Source: Marinihelvus sp036351115
Lineage (GTDB): Bacteria > Pseudomonadota > Gammaproteobacteria > Xanthomonadales > SZUA-36
NCBI GenBank assembly: GCA_036351115.1
Contig: JAZBOL010000115.1
Coordinates: 1-24,184, forward strand
DNA length: 24,184 bases
Direction of reading: 5' to 3'
This document shows, piece by piece, positions 1 to 7,619 of this stretch; the first letter of the stretch is position 1, and each line of letters begins with the position of its first letter. The translations under genes and the position numbers were made by a program. The notes below the pieces were generated by a model. The model saw only the letters and a list, made by a program, of their open reading frames with translations. It was not told where the DNA came from and made no database searches.

Positions 1-1
1 G

Positions 2-214
2 GGCGACCGGTTCGAGGCCGGCGCGCCCCTGGGCATCGTGCACGCGGCCAGTGACGAGGATGCTGACCGGGTGGCGCAAGCGCTGCTCGACGCTTTGACC
101 TTTAATGAAGACATGACCGGCGAGGGCGCCATCCCGGAGCAGGTGATCGATCGCCTGACACCGGCCTCCCGGGAACATGAGAAGGTACGCGACCCGGCAC
201 GCGACCCGGGCTGA
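2..214 (+). CDS. deoA: Thymidine / pyrimidine-nucleoside phosphorylase, C-terminal end (partial)
   Basis: This is the 3' end of a gene that begins before the window; about 70 codons are visible, ending in TGA at 212-214. The visible protein runs GDRFEAGAPLGIVHA and then an acidic helix, which resembles the C-terminal domain of thymidine and pyrimidine-nucleoside phosphorylases (the part that follows the glycine-rich swivel and ends with a 'GxPLxxxHA' strand). These enzymes split thymidine, deoxyuridine or uridine with phosphate into the base and (deoxy)ribose-1-phosphate in the cytosol. The position directly before deoD and cdd supports a nucleoside-salvage role. Substrate specificity (thymidine only, or broad pyrimidine) cannot be decided from this fragment, so the gene symbol is provisional. 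The tail after the domain is Arg/Asp/Pro-rich (RDPARDPG). Confidence 0.72.
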   Translation, partial: GDRFEAGAPLGIVHAASDEDADRVAQALLDALTFNEDMTGEGAIPEQVIDRLTPASREHEKVRDPARDPG

Positions 215-246
215 CACCAAACACGAGACCAGGCAGGAGACCACCC

Positions 247-969
247 ATGACCACCCCGCACATCGAGGCGAAACCGGGCGATTTCGCGGAGCTCGTGCTC
301 ATGCCGGGCGATCCGCTTCGTGCCCGGGCGCTGGCTGAATCCTCCCTGGAAAATGCCCGGCAAGTGAACGCGGTGCGCAACATGTTCGCCTACACCGGGA
401 CCTGGCGAGGCCAACCCGTATCCATCATGGGTTCGGGCATGGGCATGCCTTCCATCAGCATCTATGCCCACGAGCTGTTCACCCAGTTCGGTGTTGAGCG
501 AATTGTGCGCGTGGGCACCTGCGGCGGCCTGATCGACGACCTGTCCCTGGGAGAGTTGATCCTCGCCACGGCGGCCAGCACGGATTCGGCCATGAACCGC
601 CAGCGCTTCAACGGCCTGGATTACGCGCCGGCGGGAGACTTCGAGATGCTTCGGTCCCTGGCGCGCCACGCCGAGGCGGCTGGTGTTCCCTTCCGGGCAG
701 GAGAGGTCTGCAGCACCGACTACTTCTATCACCCGGACCCGGAGTTCAACGAGCGCCTGGCGGGGCTCGGCGTTCTCGCCCTCGACATGGAAACGGCTGC
801 GCTCTATGGCCTTGCCCGGTCCCTCGGCAAGCGCGCCGCCACCGTGCTCACCGTGAGTGACGTGATCCCCACGAGCCAGCACTACTCGCCGGAAGAGCGC
901 CAGGCGGCCTTTGGCGCCGTGGCGGATGTGGTGCTCGGCGCGCTGCTCCAGTCGCAAGGGGCGGACTGA
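247..969 (+). CDS. deoD: Purine-nucleoside phosphorylase, DeoD type
   Basis: Cytosolic enzyme that splits purine (deoxy)nucleosides with phosphate into base and (deoxy)ribose-1-phosphate, for purine salvage. At 240 residues it is the usual length of the hexameric bacterial trimeric/hexameric PNP family. It starts MTTPHIEAKPGDFAE, followed by the phosphate-loop motif MPGDPLRA, then GSGMGMPSISIYAHEL, RVGTCGGL, and METAALYGLA with the ribose-binding Met-Glu. The catalytic Asp lies in LTVSD; the residue after that motif is Val where E. coli DeoD has His. An AGGAGACCACCC ribosome-binding site precedes the ATG. It lies 32 bases after the phosphorylase stop and one base before cdd, so the three genes look like one salvage operon. 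Confidence 0.95.
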   Translation: MTTPHIEAKPGDFAELVLMPGDPLRARALAESSLENARQVNAVRNMFAYTGTWRGQPVSIMGSGMGMPSISIYAHELFTQFGVERIVRVGTCGGLIDDLSLGELILATAASTDSAMNRQRFNGLDYAPAGDFEMLRSLARHAEAAGVPFRAGEVCSTDYFYHPDPEFNERLAGLGVLALDMETAALYGLARSLGKRAATVLTVSDVIPTSQHYSPEERQAAFGAVADVVLGALLQSQGAD

Positions 970-970
970 G

Positions 971-1414
971 ATGAGCGTGGATTCCGAGTTTGCCGGCTCC
1001 GGCCAGACCCCGGCGGTCACGGAGGCGCTGAAACACCTCCGGGCGCCGGCCGAGGCAGCCAGCAGCAATGCTCATGCGCCGTACAGCGGATACCACGTGG
1101 GCGCCGCGCTCATCGATGTCGACGGCGCCATTTATGCCGCCTGCAACGTGGAAAGCGCGTCCTACGGCCTGACCCAGTGTGCCGAGCGCAACGCGCTTGG
1201 GAGCGCCATCTCCGCCGGCGTGCGGCCGGGTACGCTCGAGGCCATCGTGATCTACATTCCGGGCGACGAACCCATCGCGCCCTGCGGCGCCTGCCGCCAG
1301 GTCATGCGCGAACTCATGGCGCCCCATGCCGTGGCCGTGAGCTGCTGCGACGGTGAGGCCACGCAAGCCTGGACCCTCGAAGAACTCCTGCCGGCCGCTT
1401 TTCTCGGTCGCTGA
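971..1414 (+). CDS. cdd: Cytidine deaminase (short, tetrameric type)
   Basis: Hydrolytic deaminase converting cytidine and deoxycytidine to uridine and deoxyuridine, which feed the phosphorylase encoded upstream. The protein has 147 residues, matching the short homotetrameric class and not the roughly 290-residue E. coli enzyme. The zinc site is visible: QCAERNA (Cys70, catalytic Glu72) and PCGACRQ (Cys105, Cys108), so the metal has three cysteine ligands. The ribose-binding strand PYSGYHVGAAL and the NVESASYG segment are also present. I chose the ATG one base after the deoD stop; an upstream in-frame start at 911 would overlap deoD and adds no family-like sequence. Translation is probably coupled to deoD. 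Confidence 0.95.
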   Translation: MSVDSEFAGSGQTPAVTEALKHLRAPAEAASSNAHAPYSGYHVGAALIDVDGAIYAACNVESASYGLTQCAERNALGSAISAGVRPGTLEAIVIYIPGDEPIAPCGACRQVMRELMAPHAVAVSCCDGEATQAWTLEELLPAAFLGR

Positions 1415-1493
1415 GCCGGCCATGCTCCCGTGTTGATCGGAGCGCCGGACGGGTCGGAGCCCCTGCCGGCAACCATCCCGTGGTCGTGTGGGC

Positions 1494-1502
1494 TGCTATG
1501 CT
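1494..1502 (+). promoter_or_regulatory. Candidate extended -10 promoter for the exported RidA gene
   Basis: TGCTATGCT fits the extended -10 pattern (TG, one base, TATAAT-like). It sits 43 bases before the ATG at 1546, in the 131-base gap after cdd. No good -35 is seen 17 bases upstream (CATCCC), which is tolerated by extended -10 promoters. This is inferred from sequence only. Confidence 0.25.
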
Positions 1503-1545
1503 CAGCCAGAGAACGACAGACCCGGGGAAAAGAGGAGGGACAGGC

Positions 1546-2058
1546 ATGACCGAGGCCAAAACCGACAATGACGCGCACGCCGAACGCCGGCGCTTTACCC
1601 AGCGGGCCGGAGCGCTGGCAGTGGCTTTCGCCCTGATGCTTGGGGGCCTGGCGCCCACCACGCTGCTGGCCGATGGTCATGACGACGCGCCGGAGTACCT
1701 GGGCGCGAACCCTGACTGGCCCTTCTCCGACGCCGTGCGCCTGGGCGATACCCTGTACCTTTCCGGCAAGCTCGGGACGATCCCCGGTACCGCGACCCTG
1801 GTCGAGGGGGGCATACAGCCCGAAACCCGCCAGACGCTGGAGAACATCAAGGCGTCCCTCGAGCGGCATGGTTCGAGCATGGACCGGGTCGTCAAGTGCA
1901 CGGTGTTTCTCGCGGACATCGACGAGTGGGCCGCCATGAACGAGGTGTACACCACCTTTTTCCCGGAGAACAAGCCCGCGCGGAGTGCGCTCGGCGCCAG
2001 TGGCCTGGCCCTGGATGGGCGGGTGGAAATCGAGTGCATCGCCATGGTCGGGGAATAG
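1546..2058 (+). CDS. RidA/YjgF-family protein with Tat-type signal peptide
   Basis: RidA-family trimers hydrolyse reactive enamine/imine intermediates or bind small metabolites; the classic members are cytosolic. The ATG at 1546 is preceded by a strong AGAGGAGGG site; a longer frame from 1480 lacks one. The 170-residue protein opens with ERRRFTQ (twin Arg at 14-16), a hydrophobic stretch GALAVAFALMLGGLAP, and a likely cleavage after LLA at about residue 42, so export by the Tat route is expected. The mature part carries RidA hallmarks: LYLSGKLG, TLENIKASLERHGSSMDRVVKCTVFL (split as helix plus strand), PARSA with the conserved substrate-carboxylate Arg at 146, and VEIECIAM. The family assignment is solid; the exported location is inference from the signal. 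It lies between the salvage operon and the DUF1800/DUF1501 pair. Confidence 0.88.
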   Translation: MTEAKTDNDAHAERRRFTQRAGALAVAFALMLGGLAPTTLLADGHDDAPEYLGANPDWPFSDAVRLGDTLYLSGKLGTIPGTATLVEGGIQPETRQTLENIKASLERHGSSMDRVVKCTVFLADIDEWAAMNEVYTTFFPENKPARSALGASGLALDGRVEIECIAMVGE

Positions 2059-2122
2059 GACGGAAGCGCCGGGCCGCAGCGAGTTCAGTAACTTTACGCG
2101 GATTTACACCGTCTTTAAGGCA

Positions 2123-2151
2123 TTGGAAGAGGCACTGTCGTTTACTGTAAG
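2123..2151 (+). promoter_or_regulatory. Candidate sigma-70 promoter for the DUF1800/DUF1501 pair
   Basis: TTGGAA and TGTAAG are separated by 17 bases and match the -35 and -10 consensus at four of six positions each. They lie 25 bases before the ATG at 2176, in the 117-base gap after the RidA gene. The surrounding stretch 2086-2150 is more AT-rich than the flanking genes. Weak, pattern-based evidence. Confidence 0.25.
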
Positions 2152-2175
2152 GGAGTGGAGCGCGGGGGGAACCGC

Positions 2176-4128
2176 ATGAAACGATCAAGACTCGAACGCT
2201 GGAAAACTGCATTCCCGATCCCGGGAATCGCAACCCGTCCCAGGAGCGGTCTCTTACCGCATTTCTGCCTGCTGGCCGCGCTCTGCTTCGCCTCGCCGCT
2301 GCAGGCGCAGGAGGGCGAGGAATCACCGCCTCCTGGGCTCGAGCCGGTCTCGGCTTCGGCCTGGACCGAGGCGCACGTGCGACGGGTGCTGCAGGCTTTC
2401 GCCAATGGTGGCCAGGCCAGCGATCACCAGCTGCGGCGCTGGGCCAACATGGACCCGGAGCGGGCGGTCGGTGAAATGCTCACCTTTTCCCCGGTGAACC
2501 TGGCCCTTTCGCCGCTCGGCGAAGGCTACGCCCCGGCCCAGTTCTGCGACTCTCTCGAGGCCACCATGGCCTTTCTGAGCTCCGATGACCCCGCAAACCC
2601 CATGCGTGCGGCAAACCGCGACTGGTACGCGACCCTGGACATGGACGATCCCATCGCCAACCCGCTGCATCTCTACCTGGCCTGGACCCGGATCATGCAC
2701 ACGCCGGGGTGCAACGGCTTCCTGCACAAAACGGCCCTCTACCTGACGAATTACCACGCCGCGATTTCCGTCGACAATGCCGGGCCGACGCTCATGCGGT
2801 CCTACTACGACGACACGGTGGCGGCGCTGGCGGACGGCGCGGATTTCGTGGAGCTCATGACCATGGCCGCCTCTCACGCGGCGCTGGCCCGGGCCTATGG
2901 CCACATGGACAACCAGTTCGGCCAGGACGGGGAGTTTTACGGTAACGACGATTTTGCGCGGGAGTATTTTCAGCTCCTGTTCGGCATCCAGGGCACCACG
3001 GAGGATCCGATCTACCACGAGACCGTCACCATCGAGCACAACGCCTGGTTGCTGTCCGGTATGGCCCTCGACGCCGAGCCCAACGCCTGGGGTTCGGAAT
3101 TCGTCCTCGACTGGCTCGTGGCGCCCATCGACTTCAGTGACCATGTCGACGCCGCCGGACGCCCGCGGCTGAACACCCGGCGTCACTACCGCTCGGACCT
3201 CGGCGCCGACAGCTGCCTGGAAATTCTTCGCGAACCGATCTGCGGCGCCAACGCGCTGGAGAAACTGGTCAATCTCGGTCCCGTCGCTGCCCGCCACCCG
3301 GAGAGCCTGGCCTCCACGCCGCTCAAGTTCGTGCGCTTTTTCGGCGATGACCGCATCGACCCGGAAGAGGCGGCGGACCTGCAGGCCGCCTGGCTTGAAG
3401 CGGAATTCGATCTGCTCGCTTTTCTTCGCGCCTACGCCGTGTCGACACGCTTCCATGCGCCGGGCACGGTCAAGCTGCGCAACGCCTTCGACCGCAACCT
3501 GCTGATACACAACGCCAACCAGCTGAGCACGGAGCAGCTCGACGCGGAACTGTTCTTCGAAGGGCCCATCGTGCGGATGTTCGACCAGGGCGCCCTGGTG
3601 TTCGCGCCGGTCCGGGACGTCTTTGGCGGCCAGACTGGCAACGACGTGGCGAATGATCGCTTCGTCTTCAAGCGCGCCTGGGACGCGAACGTGGACGATC
3701 CCGATTTTCTCGGCCGGGCGGGGGCGTACTACCAGCCGTCACCGGACGCCGAGTACCGTCTGTGGCGTCGCGACTGGGGTGCCGTGATTCCTTCCAATGA
3801 CTGGGGCCAGCACCGGGTCAGTGACGTCGCGGACTGGCTCTGGAATCGCTTCATCGGGGACGGCGGGGCGCGTTTCGACGCGGTGGCCCGGGCCCAGGTG
3901 CACGCCATGCTGGCGACGGGCTACGACTTCGGTGTGCTCATGGAACGAAGTGATCCGGGCCGGGCCTGGACCGAGGCGGACCTCCGGCGGGGCGACCTGG
4001 CCATGGCCAGCGCCAAGCTTGGGAATTTCCCCCTGGACCTCACGACGGACGAGGGCAACGAACGGGTCGGGCTGGCCGTGAACTTCATCACGGCGCTGCC
4101 CTGGACCTTCGCCCTGGAGGTGGAGTGA
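2176..4128 (+). CDS. DUF1800-family exported protein
   Basis: A 650-residue secreted protein resembling the DUF1800 family, whose biochemical function is unknown. The ATG at 2176 follows a GGGGGGA site by five bases; a GTG at 2155 lies upstream in frame but would place this site inside the gene. The N-terminus has an unusually long basic region (about 24 residues) and then a hydrophobic stretch LLPHFCLLAALCFASPLQAQ, a Sec-like signal. The family-like core covers roughly residues 70-450: a helical start with LRRWANMDPERAVGEML, then NPLHLYLAWTRIMHT, and the most diagnostic block GNDDFAREYFQLLFGI, corresponding to the usual N-[ED]-NFARE-LLELFTLG. The gene is fused by a TGATG overlap to a DUF1501 gene, the standard partner of DUF1800 genes. 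It is more divergent than typical members; I see no catalytic motif. Confidence 0.75.
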   Translation: MKRSRLERWKTAFPIPGIATRPRSGLLPHFCLLAALCFASPLQAQEGEESPPPGLEPVSASAWTEAHVRRVLQAFANGGQASDHQLRRWANMDPERAVGEMLTFSPVNLALSPLGEGYAPAQFCDSLEATMAFLSSDDPANPMRAANRDWYATLDMDDPIANPLHLYLAWTRIMHTPGCNGFLHKTALYLTNYHAAISVDNAGPTLMRSYYDDTVAALADGADFVELMTMAASHAALARAYGHMDNQFGQDGEFYGNDDFAREYFQLLFGIQGTTEDPIYHETVTIEHNAWLLSGMALDAEPNAWGSEFVLDWLVAPIDFSDHVDAAGRPRLNTRRHYRSDLGADSCLEILREPICGANALEKLVNLGPVAARHPESLASTPLKFVRFFGDDRIDPEEAADLQAAWLEAEFDLLAFLRAYAVSTRFHAPGTVKLRNAFDRNLLIHNANQLSTEQLDAELFFEGPIVRMFDQGALVFAPVRDVFGGQTGNDVANDRFVFKRAWDANVDDPDFLGRAGAYYQPSPDAEYRLWRRDWGAVIPSNDWGQHRVSDVADWLWNRFIGDGGARFDAVARAQVHAMLATGYDFGVLMERSDPGRAWTEADLRRGDLAMASAKLGNFPLDLTTDEGNERVGLAVNFITALPWTFALEVE

Positions 4129-5567
4129 TGAAACGACGTGACTTTCTGCAGCATACCGCTGTCGCCGCGGTCCTGAGCGGTGTCGGTCTGGGCGGCTTCT
4201 CCCGCGGCGCGCTCGCCGACGGATGCACGGTGACCGACCTGCCCCGCACGGTGGTCAACCTCATGCTCCAGGGCGGCGCCGATTTTCGATTTCTCTTCAT
4301 GCCGGCCCCCAATCACCCGGACTCGGCCTATCTCGCGGAAACCTGGAACGCCCGCCGGGGCCTCTACGACCTCGCCTATCCGGATTACGGCGCCCTGTTC
4401 GAGGCCGAATACCTGCCGGTGATCGACCCGCTCAGCGGCCTCGAGTTCGGCATTGCGCGTTCGGCGGGTTGGTTGCACGCGGAATTCCTCGCCGGCAACG
4501 TCGCTGTCGTGGCCAACGCCGTGTGCAGCCGCAACCGCCGTCACGATCAGTCCATCCTCAACGCCGACGCCGGCGTGCCGGACATGGAGGTCCTCAATTT
4601 CGACCGGGACGGCTGGGGCGGACGCCTTGCCGAGGCGTCCGGAGAGGGCGCCTTCGTGGTCGAACTGGGCAACTCGATTTCCGTCTTCAGCAAGGGCACG
4701 ACCGCCGGGGAACGGCTGCAGCAGGTGATTCACGCCCAGGATCTGCGCGACATGCGCCTCGCCGGCGTCAACCCCGATGCGCCCCACGGCAGTCGGCGCA
4801 ATGTCCTGGCCCGCGCCCTGGGTTCCTGGTACCGGGGGCAGGGTGACACGCTGCTGGCGGAAAAGCCCGCGGACTGGGTTTATCGCCCGTTCCTCGAGCA
4901 CCGTGTTGCCCTCGATGCCTTCGGCGCCGAGGTGGATGCGCGTCTCGCCGAATGCGGCGCCGCGCCGGAAGCCCTGGCCGCCCTCAATCTCAACAATGCC
5001 GGTTTCGCGCAGCAGTGCCGCAACCTCTACGACGCCTGCCTGCTGCCGGACGTGCTGAAACAGCGCGTCATGTCCATGAGCTACGGGGGTTGGGACACGC
5101 ACGACAATGAGTACGCGGAGATCACTGCGAATCTCGGGGACGTGTTTGGTACGGAGGGCGGCTTTGCGGCTACCGTGCCGCTGATCCGCGAGCTGCCCTG
5201 GCAGGACCTGCCGGCGGACGAGCAGCTGGTGTTCACCGTCGCGAGCGATTTCGGACGCCAGCTCCGGGCGAATGGCACATCGGGCACGGACCATGGATCC
5301 GGAACCTACACGCTGGTGTTCGGCACACCCGTTCGGGGGGGCGTGTACGGCAGCCTGTTCCCGGACGAAGAGGCCCAGGCCGGTGACGACAGCCGCATCC
5401 CCCTGCGTACCGAGGGCGCGGACATTCGCGGACGTACCTCCACGGAACGGGTATTCGCCGCGGTCTGTGACTGGTGCGCGCCGGGGTCGGGCGAGCAGGT
5501 ATTTCCCAACGCCTCTGTCGCCGAGATCGAGGCGCCGGGGCTGCTGGACGACCTGCTGTTCGTGTGA
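4128..5567 (+). CDS. DUF1501-family Tat-exported protein
   Basis: A 479-residue protein of the DUF1501 family, distantly related to the alkaline phosphatase/sulfatase fold; its substrate is unknown. The ATG at 4128 overlaps the DUF1800 stop (TGATG), with GGAGGTGGAG just upstream; this start gives MKRRDFLQHTAV, a textbook twin-arginine signal (RR at residues 3-4), a hydrophobic core and cleavage after ALA at about 30. Family motifs follow: LMLQGGADFRF near the start, SRNRRHDQSI, then SYGGWDTHDNE, VASDFGRQLRANG with TDHG, and GTPVRGGVYG, matching the conserved GWDTH, T-E-FGR, DH and GG-VRGG blocks. The Glu of TEFGR is Asp here (SDFGR). DUF1800/DUF1501 pairs act together at or beyond the inner membrane, by inference from their constant co-occurrence. 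Confidence 0.85.
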   Translation: MKRRDFLQHTAVAAVLSGVGLGGFSRGALADGCTVTDLPRTVVNLMLQGGADFRFLFMPAPNHPDSAYLAETWNARRGLYDLAYPDYGALFEAEYLPVIDPLSGLEFGIARSAGWLHAEFLAGNVAVVANAVCSRNRRHDQSILNADAGVPDMEVLNFDRDGWGGRLAEASGEGAFVVELGNSISVFSKGTTAGERLQQVIHAQDLRDMRLAGVNPDAPHGSRRNVLARALGSWYRGQGDTLLAEKPADWVYRPFLEHRVALDAFGAEVDARLAECGAAPEALAALNLNNAGFAQQCRNLYDACLLPDVLKQRVMSMSYGGWDTHDNEYAEITANLGDVFGTEGGFAATVPLIRELPWQDLPADEQLVFTVASDFGRQLRANGTSGTDHGSGTYTLVFGTPVRGGVYGSLFPDEEAQAGDDSRIPLRTEGADIRGRTSTERVFAAVCDWCAPGSGEQVFPNASVAEIEAPGLLDDLLFV

Positions 5568-5598
5568 GCGACCTCGAGGGTCCTGCCGCGGTGGCGGC

Positions 5599-5814
5599 CT
5601 AAGCCTTTCTCAGCTCCGCCAGCCGGTCCCGGATCTGCTCGAGCTCCCGCTCCGCCAGGCGGCCGATTTCCTGCAGAACCTCCATGTTCTCAAGTTGTAC
5701 CGCCTGTTCCTCCGAATCCTGGTCCAGGCCCCGGTGGTAGTCGCTCCGAATGGCGTGCAGTCGATGCTCCAATTCGAGCTGTCGCTGTTCGAGTTTCCTG
5801 ATTTCTGCATTCAT
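5599..5814 (-). CDS. DksA/TraR-like coiled-coil protein without zinc finger
   Basis: A 71-residue, highly charged, all-helical protein, MNAEIRKLEQ at the start and LAELRKA at the end. It resembles the coiled-coil part of TraR/DksA-family RNA-polymerase secondary-channel proteins: two helices joined around DQDSEEQAVQLEN, like the family's 'DWEEQAVELEN' turn. The tip motif of E. coli DksA (Asp74-x-Ala76 within DxxDxA) is matched as D33-S-E-E36-Q-A38, with Glu for Asp. The protein stops exactly where the four-cysteine zinc finger would begin, and no cysteine motif is found in the bases beyond the stop, so this looks like a native short form and not a recent truncation. The start at 5814 has GGAGG eight bases upstream; an upstream ATG (5877) in frame lacks this. 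It is divergent from the universal stress gene. The family assignment is moderate, and any RNA-polymerase role is inference. Confidence 0.65.
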   Translation of the reverse strand: MNAEIRKLEQRQLELEHRLHAIRSDYHRGLDQDSEEQAVQLENMEVLQEIGRLAERELEQIRDRLAELRKA

Positions 5815-5950
5815 GGTGTCAGTCCTCCGATTACCAGTATGGGGTCTGAAGGTTTCGGTCATGTTGACCCCCGTCATGGGAAAAGCCGGGGTTCACCATT
5901 AAGATTGGACGTAGATCAAATGACAGGCCAGAGGCCCAGGAGACATCGAC
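5815..5950. promoter_or_regulatory. Divergent control region between DksA-like and universal stress genes
   Basis: This 136-base gap must carry the promoters of both divergent genes. It is more AT-rich toward the stress gene (CCATTAAGATTGGACG). A perfect ATCAA half-site at 5925-5929 has only a poor TTGAT partner four bases upstream (TGGAC), so an FNR/Anr-type box is possible but weak. GTTGACCCC (near 5867) and GGGGTTCAC (near 5889) form an imperfect inverted pair around a 14-base centre. No strong -35/-10 pair stands out. Confidence 0.4.
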
Positions 5951-6403
5951 ATGACCGACTACCAGAACATCCTGGTCGCCGTGGACCTCAGCGAGGAGTC
6001 CGGGGCGATCATTGAGCGGGCCCGGGCGCTTGCGGATTCGTCCAGCACCGTGCACCTCGTGTACGTCCAGGAGCCCATGGAAGCGGTGTACATGGGCGTG
6101 GTGCCCTACGGCCCCGTATTCGTCGGCATGGACCAGGTCGAGGACCGGCTCCAGGCTGAGCTGAAGGGGAAACTCGAGTCGTGGGCCGAGCAGGCCGGTA
6201 TCGACACCGCAAACACCCATTTCCTCAGCGGCTCGCCGGCGCGTGAAATCCATCGATTCGCGGAAGAGCAGGGCGTTGATCTCATCGTGCTCGGCACCCA
6301 CGGGCAGAAAGGCGTGCAGCTGCTGCTCGGTTCCACGGCCAATTCCGTGCTGCACGGCGCCGGTTGCGACGTGCTCGCCGTACGCATGCACGGCGGAGAT
6401 TGA
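5951..6403 (+). CDS. Universal stress protein, UspA family
   Basis: A 150-residue single-domain cytosolic stress protein. It opens YQNILVAVDLSEES, the family's first strand with the nucleotide-contacting Asp, and ends VDLIVLGTHGQKG followed by LLLGSTANSVL and CDVLAVR. The glycine-rich ATP loop is G-2x-G-8x-G-S, one residue shorter between the second and third Gly than the G-2x-G-9x-G-[ST] consensus, so ATP binding is probable but not certain. AGGAGA lies seven bases before the ATG. It is followed by a membrane-protein gene overlapping its stop, so co-transcription with the YjdF and AlkB genes is likely. Expression under stress or low oxygen is family knowledge, not shown by the sequence. Confidence 0.93.
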   Translation: MTDYQNILVAVDLSEESGAIIERARALADSSSTVHLVYVQEPMEAVYMGVVPYGPVFVGMDQVEDRLQAELKGKLESWAEQAGIDTANTHFLSGSPAREIHRFAEEQGVDLIVLGTHGQKGVQLLLGSTANSVLHGAGCDVLAVRMHGGD

Positions 6404-7005
6404 CGCCCGCCGTCTGGGCCTGGCTGGGCCCGTTCTTCGCCGTGCTCGCCTGGTCGGCCGTCGATCCTCATGACCGCCTGACCTGGTGGCTGGAAGTGGC
6501 GCCGGCCCTGGCGGCGCTCATTGCCCTGGCGGTCACGCGGCAGTCCTTTCCCCTGACGCCGCTCGCGTACGTCCTGATCCTCGCGCACTGCATGATCCTC
6601 ATGGTCGGCGGCCACTACACCTACGCGGAAGTGCCCGCCGGCGAGTGGGTTCGGGAGCTGGTGGGCGGATCACGCAACAACTATGACAAGTTGGGTCATT
6701 TCGCCCAGGGCTTCGTGCCGGCCATGGTGGCGCGGGAAGTCCTGGTGCGGCTCCAGGTCGTGCAGCGTCGGGGCTGGCTGGGGTTTCTCGTCGTGTGCTT
6801 CTGCCTGGCCTTCAGTGCCTTCTACGAGCTCATCGAATGGTGGGCCGCTCTGCTGAGCCAGGAGGCGGCGGAGTCCTTCCTCGGCACGCAGGGCTACGTG
6901 TGGGACACGCAGTCTGACATGCTGTGGGCCCTGGTCGGGGCCATCAGCGCGCTTCTGCTGCTCTCCCGGCTTCATGACCGGCAGTTGGAGCGCCTGTCGG
7001 CGTGA
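6400..7005 (+). CDS. YjdF-family (DUF2238) integral membrane protein
   Basis: A multi-pass inner-membrane protein of unknown function, about 201 residues. It matches the YjdF/DUF2238 family across its length: FPLTPLAYVLI, LMVGGHYTYAEVP, NNYDKLGHFAQGFVPA, AFYELIEWW and FLGTQGYVWDTQSDM. Five to six hydrophobic segments are visible, with conserved His, Glu and Asp residues at segment edges that could bind a metal or proton (inference). The start is uncertain: TTG at 6400 overlaps the stress-protein stop as TTGA, and TTG at 6364 would add twelve mostly Arg residues; neither has a well-spaced ribosome-binding site, suggesting translation by coupling. Its stop overlaps the AlkB start. Confidence 0.87.
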   Translation: MTPAVWAWLGPFFAVLAWSAVDPHDRLTWWLEVAPALAALIALAVTRQSFPLTPLAYVLILAHCMILMVGGHYTYAEVPAGEWVRELVGGSRNNYDKLGHFAQGFVPAMVAREVLVRLQVVQRRGWLGFLVVCFCLAFSAFYELIEWWAALLSQEAAESFLGTQGYVWDTQSDMLWALVGAISALLLLSRLHDRQLERLSA

Positions 7006-7619
7006 GTGGCGAGGACGCCAACTGGTTTCGGAGCCCCGAGTCCCTGGACGCTGGGGCGCTGCCCGAGGGCTTTGAGCTGATTCCGCGGTGGCTTCCGCAG
7101 CCGGCATCCTGGTATGAACAGCTTCGACGCGAGCTGGAGTGGCGCAACCAGGAGATCATGCTTTTCGGCAAGCCCGTGATGCAGCCTCGATTGATGGACT
7201 GGTATGCCGATCCCGGCGTGACCTACCGCTACAGCGGTCTGACCCTGGCGCCCAAGCCCTGGCCAGCCGTGCTCCTGGCGTTACGTGAACGGCTGGAGGC
7301 GCACTGTCGGGCAAGCTTCAACTCTGTCCTGTGTAACGCCTACCGCGATGGCCAGGACTCCATGGGGTGGCACGCCGACGATGAACCGGAGCTCGGCCCG
7401 GAGCCCCTGATCGCCTCCCTGAACCTTGGCGCCACCCGTCGCTTCCGAGTTCGGCCAAAGGGTGGCGGTGACTCCCTGGGCGTGGACCTCGAATCCGGCA
7501 GCCTGCTGCTCATGTCCGGTCGCAGCCAGGCGGACTACCAGCACGCCGTGCCGAAGACCCGCCGGGCCGTTGCGCCGCGGATCAACCTGACCTTCCGGCG
7601 GGTGCTGACCTCGGGGTAG
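7002..7619 (+). CDS. alkB: AlkB-like 2-oxoglutarate/Fe(II) dioxygenase
   Basis: Iron- and 2-oxoglutarate-dependent enzyme expected to reverse alkylation damage such as 1-methyladenine and 3-methylcytosine in nucleic acids. The 205-residue protein carries the HxD...H iron triad as H124 and D126 in MGWHADDEP and H181 in YQHAVPK, and the 2-oxoglutarate-binding arginines R193 and R199 in RINLTFR. The segments QPRLMDWYAD, RYSGL and FNSVLCNAYRDG are typical of the ALKBH2/3-like branch, not of E. coli AlkB itself. It starts with GTG at 7002, overlapping the preceding stop (GTGA). The co-transcribed stress protein suggests stress-linked expression. Whether DNA or RNA is the substrate cannot be told. 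Confidence 0.92.
   Translation: MSGEDANWFRSPESLDAGALPEGFELIPRWLPQPASWYEQLRRELEWRNQEIMLFGKPVMQPRLMDWYADPGVTYRYSGLTLAPKPWPAVLLALRERLEAHCRASFNSVLCNAYRDGQDSMGWHADDEPELGPEPLIASLNLGATRRFRVRPKGGGDSLGVDLESGSLLLMSGRSQADYQHAVPKTRRAVAPRINLTFRRVLTSG

Noticed and set aside
2323..3510. 395-codon minus-strand frame opposite the DUF1800 gene
   Set aside because: Antisense shadow; the plus-strand frame has a signal peptide, ribosome-binding site and family motifs.
3921..5294. 457-codon minus-strand frame opposite the DUF1800/DUF1501 genes
   Set aside because: Shadow of two supported genes; composition is Arg/Gly/Val-rich without recognisable motifs.
5916..5929. FNR/Anr box before the universal stress gene
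   Set aside because: Only the ATCAA half is perfect; the other half (TGGAC) matches TTGAT at three of five positions, too weak to call as a site.
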